Part shown: piece after piece, positions 44,017 to 54,728 of the stretch
Layout: each line of letters starts with the position of its first letter
How positions within the stretch are numbered: the first letter of the stretch is position 1
Assembly (NCBI GenBank): GCA_963978895.1
Contig: OZ022242.1
Span: forward strand, 24,811,163 to 24,875,162
Direction: 5' to 3'
Origin: Erpobdella octoculata
Taxonomy: Eukaryota > Annelida > Clitellata > Hirudinida > Erpobdellidae
Length of the DNA stretch: 64,000 nt
The notes under the pieces: model-generated
The model's database searches: none
Told to the model about the DNA's origin: nothing
What the model saw: the letters and a program-made list of their open reading frames with translations, nothing else
Position numbers and translations under genes: made by a program

Positions 44017-45170
44017 CTAATAGTTGGCGAGATTGTCCGAGTTGCAAAATAAAAAGGGAAGAGTTGAAATCTTTCCAGCCATGCTTTTCACTGTTCTCCA
44101 AAGACGATCGAGCGTAGTGTTGCTGTCAAGAGTTGAACAAAAGCGTTGCCAGTGGTTGGCTTTAGCTTTTCGAACAACTCGTTGTGCATCAGATCGGAGC
44201 CTCTTGTATTTGTCTTGATTGATCGGCGTCGGTGACCTCTTGTAGAGGTTCTTAGCTTTGTTTCTCAGCTTGATTGCTGTTTTGCAATCGGCATTCCAGA
44301 AGGGAACTGGTGGCAGATCTCTTCTTTTGGCAGACTTTGTTAATGGTGTTGACATCACGATTGCCTCTTTCAGCGTTTTCTGAAAATCATTAAACAGCTG
44401 GTCGACGTTTTCATCTTTCTTTGTGGTCTTAATCAACTCAGCAACCATGGCGTTGTATTGATGCCAGTCTGTTTTGGTCGTATTGAGGACTCGAGAAGTT
44501 CTTGAATAATTCTCAAGTTTGTCGTTGAGAGTGATGAAAATCGGATGATGATCGCTCTCCATCGTGTCTTCAAGGACAGTCCACGTTGATTTTATGGAGA
44601 GTTGAGGCGTCGTAATCGTGATGTCTATCGGGCTTCTCTCGTTTGAAGGTGTGTCGTGTGTACCCGAGCCATCGTTCAGGGTCACCAAACTGTGAAGTGC
44701 CATCGAGTCTTCTAAGAGACGACCTCGAGGATTCGACGATTTTTGACCAAAGAGACAGGAATGGGCGTTGAGATCACCGGCAAAGAAAATGTTTGGCCTG
44801 GCCAAAATCTTCCTTAAGGTATCCCCTGTCTCTTGTCTGTTATCTGACGGGCTGACGTAAGCGTTTATCATGTCGACTACTTTGCCACTTTTGAATTTGA
44901 CAGAAGTAGATAGGATGGCAGGGTTTGTTGAGAGAACTTCGATGCTGAATGGAATGCCATCTCTAATCAGAGTGGCAACTTAATTTCCATGTTTTTGCGA
45001 ATGGTCAACTCTAGCCACGTTGTAGCCTCGAAACTTGAAAGACTTTGTAGAGTTGATAAATGTTTCTTGAAGTAGGATGGCAACTGGAGGAGAGCTCAAG
45101 CCTTTGATGGTGTTGCTAATTCGACACTTTTTTTGATGAAGCCTCTGCAGTTCCACTGAATGATGGAACT
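44017..45170 (-). pseudogene. LINE J endonuclease and linker
   Basis: The endonuclease begins IIQWNCRGFIKK near 45165. It passes through a frameshift at a T-run (45123-45129) and a stop near 44992, where VATLIRDGIPFSIEVL follows. The open frame 44871-44017 continues: MINAYVSPSDNRQETGD, NIFFAGDLNAHSCLFG, SPIDITITTPQL and MESDHHPIFITL. The pre-RT linker then has VPFWNADCKTAIKLRNKAKN and WQRFCSTLDSNT, with LDRLWRTVKSMAGK last. GDLNAHS and the WNCRG start are typical of I-group LINEs. RT is missing. Confidence 0.75.
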
Positions 45171-45718
45171 AATGTCGTCCATCTTGGAAGGATGATGATG
45201 AACTCGGTCGCGTTTGCAAAAAACCAATCTGCGATGCTATGAGATGCGATGAGATTCATGTGCTTCTTGAGTTCGCTGGCCTTTGCCGTTCCACGGTCGG
45301 ACCTGAGAACTACTCTGAAGATGGCTTCTCTGAACTTGTATTGGAGCTCTTTGAAGCTTTCCTCAGTCCATCCCTTCGTGGTTGGCTTTATCGAATCATC
45401 AGTACAGTTAGCCACAATCTGGGCGAGCAAACTAATCGGTACTGATTCTTCACATCCAGTGGCTGCATCTTTTCTTGAAGGCTGAATAACATCGTTCTCC
45501 TCCGTCTGAGTCGCCATCTCGCAAGTCTGGGTGGAAGCTTCTTTAAAATGCTTCACCACCGCAGGAGTTTCTTTTGGAAGAATTGGCAACTGTCGTTTCG
45601 GTACCGAAGTCGCTGATTGTGCAGATGGCTCTGCTTTCTTGACTAGCTTCACGGCCTCCGCGTAGGACACTCCGTTCGTGGCGACGATCTTGTTCAGTGT
45701 GACTGCCGTGATGTGCAT
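45116..45718 (-). pseudogene. LINE J ORF1 C-terminal part
   Basis: The 200-codon frame starts MHITAVTLNKIVATNG with GVSYAEAVKLVKKAEPS, matching the T/SYA.AV segment after the zinc knuckles of I-group ORF1 proteins. A low-complexity region follows (STQTCEMATQTEEND), then a conserved-looking helical tail (GWTEESFKELQYKFREAI). It overlaps the endonuclease start by about 50 bp in another frame. The zinc-knuckle region is not seen upstream, so this is probably 5'-truncated. Confidence 0.5.
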
Positions 45719-45720
45719 TA

Positions 45721-46379
45721 TTTATCTACAAAATCCTCATAATCTACACTTCCCAGTTTACTTCAGCCAGCACGACAAAAGTTGCTAACAGTGTCTCTGA
45801 ATTGAATTAAAATTTGACAATGTTTAAAGTGGTGTTAGTCAGTGTTTAGTGTTTAGAATGTTTCTTCGGAAGCACTGAAGTGTCACAGCCAATGTAACAG
45901 CAGCTGGCACACCATTCTCAGTCTGGCAACCACGAACCTTCTGTCTACAGCACTCTTGATATGTGTGGTGGACACAAGAAGTAAAGTCATGGATGAAGAT
46001 CTGACTCTTCTGCTCGACTGAATTGTGCTCAATATAATGATTTTTGAAGCTAGATAACAGTTATTATTATAATTATTTAATAAGTTGAAACTTATACTTT
46101 GTTTTTAGAATTAAAATTTATGTTGTTCTAAAAACCAGTGTTTGATAAATTTCTTGTTTTTAAGATGTTTTCCTTTAAAAAGTGGTACGATTCCCATAAC
46201 CGGCACCCCCTTCAGCTTTTTTCAAATAAGGTTGTGTTTTCAGGTTGCATTACTTTTTCAATACTGGAGAATTTCGAAAACGTAGTTGAGTGTACATAAT
46301 CGTTTATACATAGGAGTTAAACTAGTTTAAAGGCAGTTTAAGCCGTTAAGCATTTGATAATCAACAACATATACAGTGT
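45721..46379. other. No gene recognised
   Basis: May include LINE J 5' sequence and LINE K 5' UTR. Neither terminus could be fixed from sequence alone. Confidence 0.4.
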
Positions 46380-46536
46380 AACCTCGCTATAACGTACTTA
46401 GTTTAAAAACCGAATTTAGTTGGTTGAATTGACGATTTCTCCTAATAATTTGCGAATTGCTTGGTTTATTGTTCACTTTTGGGTTTTAATTTGTGTATTT
46501 CAACGGTTTTCTAAAAATTTCGGAGAGATATTTCAA

Positions 46537-47220
46537 ATGCCGGGCGGCAGAACGAGACTTGAAGAAAAGAAGGTAGCGAGCGATATTATGGTTCTGGGAC
46601 TTCACCTTTGCGAATGTTGCCATAGGAATAATGAAGAAAGGTTGAAAAAATTGGTTGAGTTGGATGAAGAACACGGACAGTCTCAAGAGATCAAAGAAAT
46701 GATGAAGGAGATGAGGGAGTTTGTTGAACAAGAAATTCGAGATGTAAAAATGTCGGTGGAGATAAATGGTCGTCAGGCGGGGTATGGTCGTGGTGATAAC
46801 ATGATGGAGGTGCAGCTAGAGCAGATTCAAGAGTTGAAGGAGCAAATTGTGAAATATAATAAACAATCCAATGACAAACTTGAGGAAACCAGTAGAACAA
46901 ATAGAACATTCTCAGAAATAGTTAAAGAGAGTTTAAAAGAAGTGACAACAGATGTTAAAAATATTCAAAGAGCAGTGGAAGTAACAGGAATTAAAATTAA
47001 TACAGTAGAAGATAGGCAACAGAGGAAACAACATTGTAGCTTATAGAATACCTGAAAATGAGCAGAACTCCAAAAGTAAAGATAAAGAAGATGTTATACA
47101 AATATTGGAAAGTATTACAGGTTTGGAATTAGAAAAAGAAATTTTAGAAATTTACAGAATAGGAAAAAAAAGTGAATTGCAAACACCAAGACCAGTTATG
47201 ATAAAGTTTCAAAGTACTTA
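46537..47220 (+). pseudogene. LINE K ORF1 (coiled coil plus RRM-like domain)
   Basis: The ATG at 46537 (MPGGRTRLEEKKVASDIM) is preferred over an upstream non-ATG open stretch. A small cysteine motif (LCECCHRN) resembles CDKCARC in LINE B. Long acidic/basic heptads follow (LKKLVELDEEHGQSQEIKEM, EQIQELKEQIVKYN), a likely coiled coil. The first frame ends at 47046. The RRM-like domain continues in the +1 frame: NNIVAYRIPENEQNSKSKDK, ILEIYRIGKKSEL, PRPVMIKFQST. A TAA at 47218-47220 interrupts it, after which the same frame stays open into ORF2. A frameshift and a stop disable this ORF1. Confidence 0.75.
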
Positions 47221-47236
47221 AGTTAAAAATCTGACA

Positions 47237-50200
47237 ATGGAAAATGCACCAAAATTGAAGAAAGCAGAAGAAACAAGAAACATCATATTAAGCAATGACC
47301 TGTCAAAAGAGGATAGACTGGAATGTAAGAGGTTGCTTGAGGAAAAGAAGAGGCTGATTGGAGAAAAAGATGATATCACCAAATGGATGTTTAGAATAAA
47401 AGGCAGGGGCATTCTATGCTGTTGCCTTCAAAAAGCAAAATTTATAGGAAAAAACTGTTTAAGTTCAGAAGATATGAGCTGTTTAAATAACCAAGCAAAA
47501 AAATATGGTAGAAATAAAAAAGCAACAATGAGGGGGCAGCAGTTGGTGAGTAGTGGAGGTTTTCAGATGGATATGATGGTGCAGAGTGACATGGGAGTGA
47601 ACAAACTGGCTGTAGGATATAGTGCTGAAGAACTAGAAAATTTAAAATCAGATGTGAATATGACTTCAAGAAATTATATCAGTTTGAAAGAAATTGACAA
47701 AGTGATAGAGGGTGAAGAATTGAAACAAATTAATCCTAATCCTGATAATAACCATATTGATAACTCAGTTCCATTAAAACCCACTAATGAAAGTATTAAA
47801 AAACACAGACTTATTAATCTAAGAGAACGCCACTCTAGAACAGTCACAAAGAAAGCTAACTTCGGTCTCCTTAACATCAGATCAGTCAACAATAAGACTG
47901 ATGATATTCATAATATTTTCCGTGAACATAAAATTGATAAAATTAACATTTTGCTTCTCACTGAGACATGGCATGATGAAGACTCAATCTGTTTCAAGAA
48001 ATTTCTCAAGCTTGGTTTTTCTGTTGTGGACAAACCCAGACCAAGAGTGAAACATGATTCCCTACGCTGTAACCATGGAGGAGTTGCTATTTTGGGAGCT
48101 CCTGGTTTCCGGTTGAAACAGTTTCACCCAGCTGTTACGCCGACAACATATGAATGTGCTGCTGGTAGGGTAACAGCTGGCTCCTACAGTTGTTTGATTG
48201 TTGTAATTTACAGAACAGGAATAATCAATAAACAATTTTTTAGTGAATTTTCTGATTTACTTGACACTGTTTCAGCCCTGAATGATGATGTTGTTGTGTC
48301 TGGTGATTTTAACATAAGATTGGAACGAAGTGAAGATAATAATGCTATAACTTTTAACACTATTCTTGCTGATCATGGATTCATTCAACATGTTAAACAA
48401 CCAACTCATGTGCAGGGTGGCACTCTCGATGCTGTAGCCATTCGATCTGATTCTCTAGCTCAAAGTATTGAAGTAATTGACACTGGCTTTTCTGATCACT
48501 TTCTCATCCGATGGAGCTCACTAATAACTCGCCCTCCTCCTACTTATAAGAACTCTATGCGTCGAGACTGGAAAAAATTTATATTCGATGATTTTTTAAC
48601 TCAGCTTCAGGCTTCTTCTCTCACCCAAGAAGTTACATGCAGTCTGGATGATGCAGTTGATACATATAACAAGGAACTACTAACCATGCTTGATTTTCAA
48701 ATACCCCTAAAAATGTCCAGGTATCGTCAACGACCTTCTGACCCATGGTTTGACTATGACTGTCATAATTGCAAAAAACTAACACGTCGACTTGAGCGAC
48801 TAGAAATCAAAACAAATTCACCAAATGATCTCTTAGAATGGAAAAATCAACTTAAAAAATACAGGAAACTACTTCGTAGTAAACGTGAGTCTTTCTGGAC
48901 TAAAAAAATTGAAGATGAATGTCAATCAACTCGAAATCTATGGACTTCCTTAAACACAATAACAGCTAGAAGTCAAATACCCATCAGAACAACCTTAACA
49001 GCTAATTCATTTCTCAAGTTCTTTGAAAGTAAAACTGAGAATGTACGTGCATCAACTGCATCTTGTCTTGCTCCACCTCTTGTGGACTGGGCCATCAACT
49101 CTTCTCTTAACATTTTTGCGCCAACAAATGTGGATGAAGTGACCAAACTTATAAATAGTCTTCCAAACAAACAATGTTTACTAGATCCGATACCAACTTG
49201 GCTACTAAAAAAATCAGCTTGTTTACTGGCACCTTTTTTAACCAGCTTGTTTAACAAATCCTTCATTGAAGGATACCTACCAAAATATTTCAAATCATCC
49301 TACATCACTCCAGTTCTAAAAAAACCCAATCTTGACTGTGATGACGCTAGCTCTTATCGACCAATCTCCAATCTGTCTGTCATTTCAAAGTTGTTAGAAC
49401 GGCTTGTTCTTTCGAGGATAACCAGCTACTTGGATAGTAATAACCTTTCTCCACCTGATCAGTCGGCTTATCGGCAATATCATTCAACAGAGACCGCAGT
49501 TCTTAAGGTTTTTTCTGATGCTCTGGTGGCTGTTGACAGCGGGAAAATAACATTGCTAGTTCTCTTAGATCTCTCAGCTGCATTCGATACGGTTGATCAC
49601 TCTATTCTGCTCCAACGGCTAAACTCACACTTTGGTTTCTGCGGATCTGCACTAGAGTGGGTTGACTCATACCTTAATGAACGTAAATGTCAGGTTAGGG
49701 TTGAAGAGGACATTTCTGGTACTTTGCTACTTAACTGTGGAGTGCCTCAGGGTTCAGTTCTTGGACCAACTCTCTTTACAATGTATATAGCTCACCTAGA
49801 AAAAATTATCTCCAATCATGGACTTTGTGCGCACTTTTATGCTGATGACACACAGATCTATGGTCATTGTGATCCTGTTAAGGCAATTGAACTCTCATCA
49901 GTAGTTTCTACATGCATTGATGATGTGAGCCTATGGATGTCTTCCAGTCGCCTTCAGCTGAATTCAAGCAAGTCTGAAGTAATTTGGCTGTCAACCAGTC
50001 GGATGAAACGTAAGTTCCAAGCAGCACCGCTGAGAATGGGTAAAGATTGGATCTCTCCATCTGTTTCAGTTCGCAATTTGGGTGCTTTCTTTGATTCAGA
50101 CATGCGTATGAACACTCACGTTAGTCGCATCACCCAAAGCTGCTTTTCAACCTTACGTCAAATCAAAACTGTTGCTTCATCTCTACCCCCCATGGCGCTT

Positions 50201-50683
50201 AACTTGCTTATTACTTCATTGGTGTTTTCAAAACTAGACTATTTTAATTCCACACTGGTTGGACTCCCGAAGATCTTGACTCATCGCCTTCAATCAGTGG
50301 TGAATGCGGCAGCAAGGCTTTTGACCGGTCGAAGACGCTGCGATCACATCACTCCAGTACTTCAAGAACTACATTGGTTGAACGTCAGGTGTAGAATTAT
50401 CTTCAAAGTAGCTCAACTAGTCTTTAAATGTCTCAACTGTTTGGCTCCTTCATACTTAATGGAAGTAATTTTGCCCATTAGTAATATTCAATCAAGGGGG
50501 AATCTCAGATCTGCATCTTCAGCTCTTCTCGTCGTTCCCTCTACTCGTCTAAAAAGTGCTGGTGATAGAAGTTTTCCTGCTGCAGCAGCAAAAATTTGGA
50601 ATAGTCTTCCCTTGGAGATAAGAGCAGCACCTGATTTTGTAATGTTTAGAAAAGAATTGAAACAATACCTTATGAAAATTTAA
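47237..50683 (+). CDS. LINE K endonuclease-RT (ORF2, with ORF1 tail fused)
   Basis: The 1148-codon frame is uninterrupted. Residues 1-60 are the ORF1 tail (LSKEDRLECKRLLEEKKRLI). The AP endonuclease spans about 210-440: NFGLLNIRSVNNKTDD, LLLTETWHDED, NHGGVAILGAPG, VVVIYRTG.., VVVSGDFNIRLE, GGTLDAVAIRSD and TGFSDHFLIRW. The linker has RPSDPWFDYDCHNCKKLTRR. RT motifs are SYRPISNLSVISKLLERLV, LLVLLDLSAAFDTVDH, CGVPQGSVLGPTLF and YADDTQIYGH (49838-49849). The C-terminal LHWLNVRCRIIFK...LRSASSALLVVPS domain ends at 50683. All catalytic residues appear present, so this could be an active enzyme if translated. The true ORF2 start is unclear. Confidence 0.85.
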   Translation: MENAPKLKKAEETRNIILSNDLSKEDRLECKRLLEEKKRLIGEKDDITKWMFRIKGRGILCCCLQKAKFIGKNCLSSEDMSCLNNQAKKYGRNKKATMRGQQLVSSGGFQMDMMVQSDMGVNKLAVGYSAEELENLKSDVNMTSRNYISLKEIDKVIEGEELKQINPNPDNNHIDNSVPLKPTNESIKKHRLINLRERHSRTVTKKANFGLLNIRSVNNKTDDIHNIFREHKIDKINILLLTETWHDEDSICFKKFLKLGFSVVDKPRPRVKHDSLRCNHGGVAILGAPGFRLKQFHPAVTPTTYECAAGRVTAGSYSCLIVVIYRTGIINKQFFSEFSDLLDTVSALNDDVVVSGDFNIRLERSEDNNAITFNTILADHGFIQHVKQPTHVQGGTLDAVAIRSDSLAQSIEVIDTGFSDHFLIRWSSLITRPPPTYKNSMRRDWKKFIFDDFLTQLQASSLTQEVTCSLDDAVDTYNKELLTMLDFQIPLKMSRYRQRPSDPWFDYDCHNCKKLTRRLERLEIKTNSPNDLLEWKNQLKKYRKLLRSKRESFWTKKIEDECQSTRNLWTSLNTITARSQIPIRTTLTANSFLKFFESKTENVRASTASCLAPPLVDWAINSSLNIFAPTNVDEVTKLINSLPNKQCLLDPIPTWLLKKSACLLAPFLTSLFNKSFIEGYLPKYFKSSYITPVLKKPNLDCDDASSYRPISNLSVISKLLERLVLSRITSYLDSNNLSPPDQSAYRQYHSTETAVLKVFSDALVAVDSGKITLLVLLDLSAAFDTVDHSILLQRLNSHFGFCGSALEWVDSYLNERKCQVRVEEDISGTLLLNCGVPQGSVLGPTLFTMYIAHLEKIISNHGLCAHFYADDTQIYGHCDPVKAIELSSVVSTCIDDVSLWMSSSRLQLNSSKSEVIWLSTSRMKRKFQAAPLRMGKDWISPSVSVRNLGAFFDSDMRMNTHVSRITQSCFSTLRQIKTVASSLPPMALNLLITSLVFSKLDYFNSTLVGLPKILTHRLQSVVNAAARLLTGRRRCDHITPVLQELHWLNVRCRIIFKVAQLVFKCLNCLAPSYLMEVILPISNIQSRGNLRSASSALLVVPSTRLKSAGDRSFPAAAAKIWNSLPLEIRAAPDFVMFRKELKQYLMKI

Positions 50684-50785
50684 CTTTTTGTTCTATTCAT
50701 TTTTGTATGTGGCCTTGAAGTCGTTTGATTTACGCCAATTTAAATTTGTCAAATAAATAAAATAAAAAATAAATAAAAAAAACAT

Positions 50786-51339
50786 TCTTCGGGCAGCTCC
50801 ATAAGCAAACGAAAAATAAAAATTTCGTTAAAAAAACATAGAAATAAATAACTAAACTGTTTTATGAGCATTTGGGCGTAAAAAGTTTAAATTTCGTGGA
50901 GATAATTTGTAAATTAAGCGTTACTTTTACGCAGAAATAGAAAAAGCTGGCTTTTGCTTGGTTGGCGTTAATAAACAGATTCGCGAGTTTTGAGCAACTT
51001 CTTTTGCTAATAACTTTTTTTAGGGACCGATCTGTGTCTGGTATCTCTTTCCAGCTCTTAGTTATAACAAATACTATAGTTTAATGTACTTTTTGGCTTG
51101 TCTATTAAAATTTCCGAACCAAAAGCTAAATCTACCAGACTATTCCCGCCATTCTCCGGAGGCCTCAAAGGCCCCGAAATTTTGAAATCGAGAATCCAAA
51201 GACAAAAATAAACTATGCAGGCAGTCTGCATGAAGACGACATATTATTTTGTTAATTATAAATATTTGATTAAATATAGATAATTTTATTAATTATTTAA
51301 TAATTTATTTGCTGCTATTGCACCTGCGGTGACCGATTA
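50786..51339. other. AT-rich spacer
   Basis: No coding sequence, terminal repeat or tandem repeat recognised. Confidence 0.5.
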
Positions 51340-51675
51340 TTTTTCCGGCAGTCCCGCCGGCATTTTCGCCCATATCCGACGGTATAAGACAGGGAGACAA
51401 ATACTATCATCTGATTGGATAGTTTTAAATGACTAGGTCACATACAACCATAGATATCTATCCAATCCATATTTGCATACATAATGCTCTTGAAGCTTGC
51501 TAATATTTTCGTTTGAATTTTTTTTTATTTTGGTCAAATCAACCTTTACACTTTTATTTAGAAACAACTATACATAATTTTATGATTAATAATAATTTTT
51601 ATTTACAATTAACATGATTGTAGTATCTATGGACTGTAGGCCATAAGTTATTTACAGCTGAAAATTATTGTTTTA

Positions 51676-51975
51676 TACTATTTTAATACTATTTTAATAC
51701 TATTGTTTTAATACTATTTTAATACTATTGTTTTAATACTATTTTAATACTATTGTTTTAATACTATTTTAATACTATTGTTTTAATACTATTTTAATAC
51801 TATTGTTTTAATACTATTTTAATACTATTGTTTTAATACTATTTTAATACTATTGTTTTAATACTATTTTAATACTATTGTTTTAATACTATTTTAATAC
51901 TATTGTTTTAATACTATTTTAATACTATTGTTTTAATACTATTTTAATACTATTGTTTTAATACTATTTTTATTA
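51676..51975. repeat. 25-bp minisatellite, about 12 units
   Basis: Each unit is two copies of TTTTAATACTA followed by TTG. Units are nearly identical, so expansion is recent. The homologous array in copy 1 has about three units. Confidence 0.9.
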
Positions 51976-52048
51976 ATACTTATACTAGTTTTTACAATCA
52001 TTCTAATATTTGCATTTAGCCATTTAGATTGAGAACAACAGTAGAATA

Positions 52049-52077
52049 ATGCCATATCTAATCAGAGTGGCAACTCC
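52049..52077 (-). repeat. 29-bp snippet matching LINE J endonuclease
   Basis: Reverse-complemented it contains AGTTGCCACTCTGATTAGA and encodes VATLIR-GI, matching LINE J near 44960-44990 with one mismatch. It lies within the foldback element. Confidence 0.5.
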
Positions 52078-52370
52078 ATAACATACATGGAGTGTCGAAT
52101 AACTTTAGTCGGCACATTTGTCAATCTTTATCCACCGGAAAAACCCATAACGGCCAATGACTATAAAATAAAAAACATCGGAAAACAAAGCGCGTCTATA
52201 TATTTGTATAATTTATGTAACTTTTTTAATTCAAAATTATCCAATCAGGTGGCATTATTTATCTTCCTGTCTTATACCGTCGGACATTGGCGAAAATGCG
52301 TCCCGCCGATGAAATAATCAGTAATACTGCTACTGCGCCGGCGTTGCCGTGGTAATAGTTATAACGGTAC

Positions 52371-52406
52371 CATATATATAGAATATATATCTATTCTATA
52401 TATATG
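52371..52406. repeat. Perfect hairpin with 15-bp arms
   Basis: CATATATATAGAATA and its reverse complement flank a 6-nt loop. Confidence 0.85.
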
Positions 52407-52609
52407 AACGGTACGGCTATAGATCTCGATTACTTGTTTTGTTTGTATCCAGTCGAGCTCGTGTGACGTCAGACTTTAGTGGTCCATATCCACTGATCTC
52501 TATAATATAACTGGATTGCGCTTAGACCTGCCTGGGAGTCGCCGCTGGTCGCCATTTTGGAACGCCAACTATCTGATGCTATTGACGGAATCTCTTTAGA
52601 AGTTTAAAA

Positions 52610-52677
52610 ATGCCGAATTGCGCTGCTTGTAATTGCTTTAATAAACAATATAAGGGAGCAAAACAGTCATTTCATTT
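52610..52677 (+). pseudogene. THAP zinc-finger first exon
   Basis: The ATG at 52610 starts MPNCAACNCFNKQYK and continues to KQSFH, followed at once by GTAAGT. The pattern M-P-x-C-(x2-4)-C...SFH is the first half of the C2CH THAP finger, in which C-x(2-4)-C and a later C-x2-H bind zinc. The exon is 68 bp and stops just after SFH, a common intron position for THAP genes. The rest (W, the second C-x2-H and the AVPTIF box) was not found in the element. The exon lies about 120 bp inside the left TIR, so it belongs to the transposon and would have been the N-terminus of its DNA-binding transposase. Confidence 0.65.
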
Positions 52678-54220
52678 GTAAGTACTTAATTAAGTTTTTT
52701 TTAGCAAGGTTTATTTGCCGCCTGAGCTATATTTAGCAGCACTGTCGTTTGGCTGAGCAAATAACTAAACTATTAACTATGTCAGCCTAGCCTAAATAAT
52801 TGTGTCCTCAACCTCGTTATTGAAAGGTTTAAAAATAGTTTTTGTCTACGTTTTAAGTTCGCAAAGATGAAATGTAGAATTTCTGACTTCGTTTCTATTT
52901 TAAGTACTTTGAGAATTATCTTGATTTAGTTTTAGTTAGTTTGGGTAGAGAGAGATCATATTATATTTTATATTCACTAGCTATTAATTTTTCTTGTAAA
53001 ACCTGACAAAAAGTAGACGACTATTAAAATGTTTGTATCTTGTAAACATTGTTTCAATGTCAAAACTGTTTGCTTGTGTCTATATTGAAAAACAGCAAAC
53101 ATTTTGACTATGATATGATGTGCATTTTTCTACAATGTGTCTTTATCACTGAATCATCTCATTTTACTTTTCCCATTAATATAATTATTGTTGCTATCAA
53201 CATCATTGCAAACAGTTCTCTTTTTTAGTCACCTTATGAATTATAGTTTATTCTTATTTTGTTATGGGACAATAAGTGTCCTTGATCCTTGAAGAAAAAT
53301 AAAATTTTTGAGGTGTACAAAATCTTAACACCTCAACAACCATTAAACTAGAAAACTCCTGTTCTTTGTTCATATTGACTAGCAACTTGTAGGTTTAGAC
53401 AATGGAGACTAGTAAAATGTGCAATATCTTCCTATTTGCAGGTTTGGCATTAAATTATTTAAATCAAATATCATTTCCTTCTCATTTGTAATCTTAAAGC
53501 CTAAAAACTGAATCAAATTAAAAACCTTTACAAATGATAAAAATTAAATGAAATTTTAATATGTTATAGTCTTATAGTCTATAATACAATGTAACTTATT
53601 CAGCCTAAACTAAGTATATTATTTGTTGACCCATTATTATAGACTAGACTTAGACTATATATATATATATATATAGTATACACCTAGGTGACACAAAAGA
53701 TACCGTTAACTTTGAAAAAATTCTCAAGGAAAATGTCTTTATTTAATTTCTTTATTAACACAACATAACTTACTAATTACTACTACATTTAACAAACATT
53801 TTGATGTTAAAAGTTACTATACTAATAGACTCAAAACTTTTCGAGTCATACAGTTTCTTGTACAACCTATTCTGTACTTGCTAAACTAGCTAGCTAAACC
53901 ATAGCGGAGCGATTTTCTTGCGGTGATCTGCAGCGCGTTTCATCTGTGTGACTGCCAAATCTTTTGCATGTGTTACCGAATAACTATCATAATGACCGTA
54001 GTAAAAAAATGTTAAAAATACCGAATAACTAAATAAAGATTTTTATTTTCAAGTAAAATAGTTAAGTTTAATTAAAACCCCCTAATTGTTCGTATATCAT
54101 GCGACGACCGACGTAAACACGACGGCTGCATTGGTAATTGAGAGTGGTAAAATGGCGGCAAACTGGCGACAACATTTCTATTGAAATAATGGGCTAAGCG
54201 CAATCCAGTTATATTATAGA
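52678..54220. other. Non-coding interior of the THAP transposon
   Basis: AT-rich with no recognisable exon. A TTCCTATTTGCAG acceptor-like site at about 53433-53445 opens into a frame without THAP residues. A short (TA)n lies at 53656-53675. Confidence 0.5.
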
Positions 54221-54237
54221 GATCAGTGGTCCATATC

Positions 54238-54720
54238 AAGGCAAAATTTCGTGACAGTAGTAGTCACGTGATAATTACTAATTAGTGCTTGTAAACAACA
54301 AAACTCACTTTTTATGCCGATGCCGATACAACAAATTTTAGGCAATGAGCTACCAGCACGGACCTAATTAATTATCATTAAGACAAACTTTAAGCTAAAA
54401 AGTTTTATTTTTAATTTTTAAAAACTTACAAAGTTACATTTTTAAATTTAAGATTTATTTTTATAATATAAAAAATTGATCAGGCTATCTAATGAAGTCT
54501 TTAATATAAGAAATTGAAGCTAACTGCGGCGAAATGTTTTATTTTTTAAAATTACAAATTTATATTTTTTAATTTAAGTTTTTTTTTTTATAAATAAATA
54601 AGCTGCGTGTCTAGAAATTATATTATAAGTCTATGTAAATAAATAACATGAATACAAAATAAAGAGAAATTTTCAATTTGTTATACTGTTATAGGTACTC
54701 AAACAGTAACTTTTGTTCCG
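54238..54720. other. AT-rich spacer
   Basis: No gene recognised. Confidence 0.5.
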
Positions 54721-54728
54721 CTGCGCAG

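Larger units (their letters stand above)
43985..45720 (-). mobile_element. LINE J: I-type LINE, ORF1 end plus endonuclease, RT lost
   Basis: The minus strand carries a gag-like ORF1 C-terminus followed by an endonuclease of the I/R1/Ingi style and the pre-RT linker, ending near 43985 without RT or poly-A tail. Loss of the 3' side implies later deletion. It is unlike the L2/CR1-type LINEs nearby. Confidence 0.7.
46380..50785 (+). mobile_element. LINE K: near full-length L2/CR1-group LINE
   Basis: The element has ORF1 with two lesions, a long intact endonuclease-RT frame, a 3' UTR of about 75 bp and an AAATAAATAAAATAAAAAAT-type tail (50745-50785). The 5' boundary is approximate because no convincing target duplication was found. 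It shares layout with LINE B and LINE F but differs clearly in sequence. Confidence 0.75.
51340..52330 (-). mobile_element. Foldback element, copy 2, with about 100-bp inverted ends
   Basis: The left end (51345-51440: GGCATTTTCGCCCATATCCG, ACGGTATAAGACAGG) is inverted at the right end (52235-52325: CCTGTCTTATACCGTCGGAC, ATTGGCGAAAATGC). Between them lie a 25-bp minisatellite and a 29-bp snippet of I-type LINE. The same sequence, inverted and partial, is at 625-1096. No transposase frame is present. Confidence 0.7.
52491..54228 (+). mobile_element. THAP-domain transposon with 35-bp TIRs and 9-bp target duplication
   Basis: The first 35 bases (CACTGATCTCTATAATATAA...) are the exact reverse complement of the last 35. 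Immediately outside is GTCCATATC on both sides (52482-52490 and 54229-54237). The 1738-bp interior holds one coding exon with a THAP start and a consensus 5' splice site but no transposase core. P elements make about 8-bp duplications and Mutator-like elements 9-bp ones; THAP domains favour a P-type origin. Non-autonomous through internal deletion. Confidence 0.8.

Noticed and set aside
53433..53520. Second exon of the THAP gene after TTCCTATTTGCAG
   Set aside because: The acceptor is plausible and the phase fits, but the frame lacks the conserved tryptophan and the second zinc-ligand pair and soon stops.
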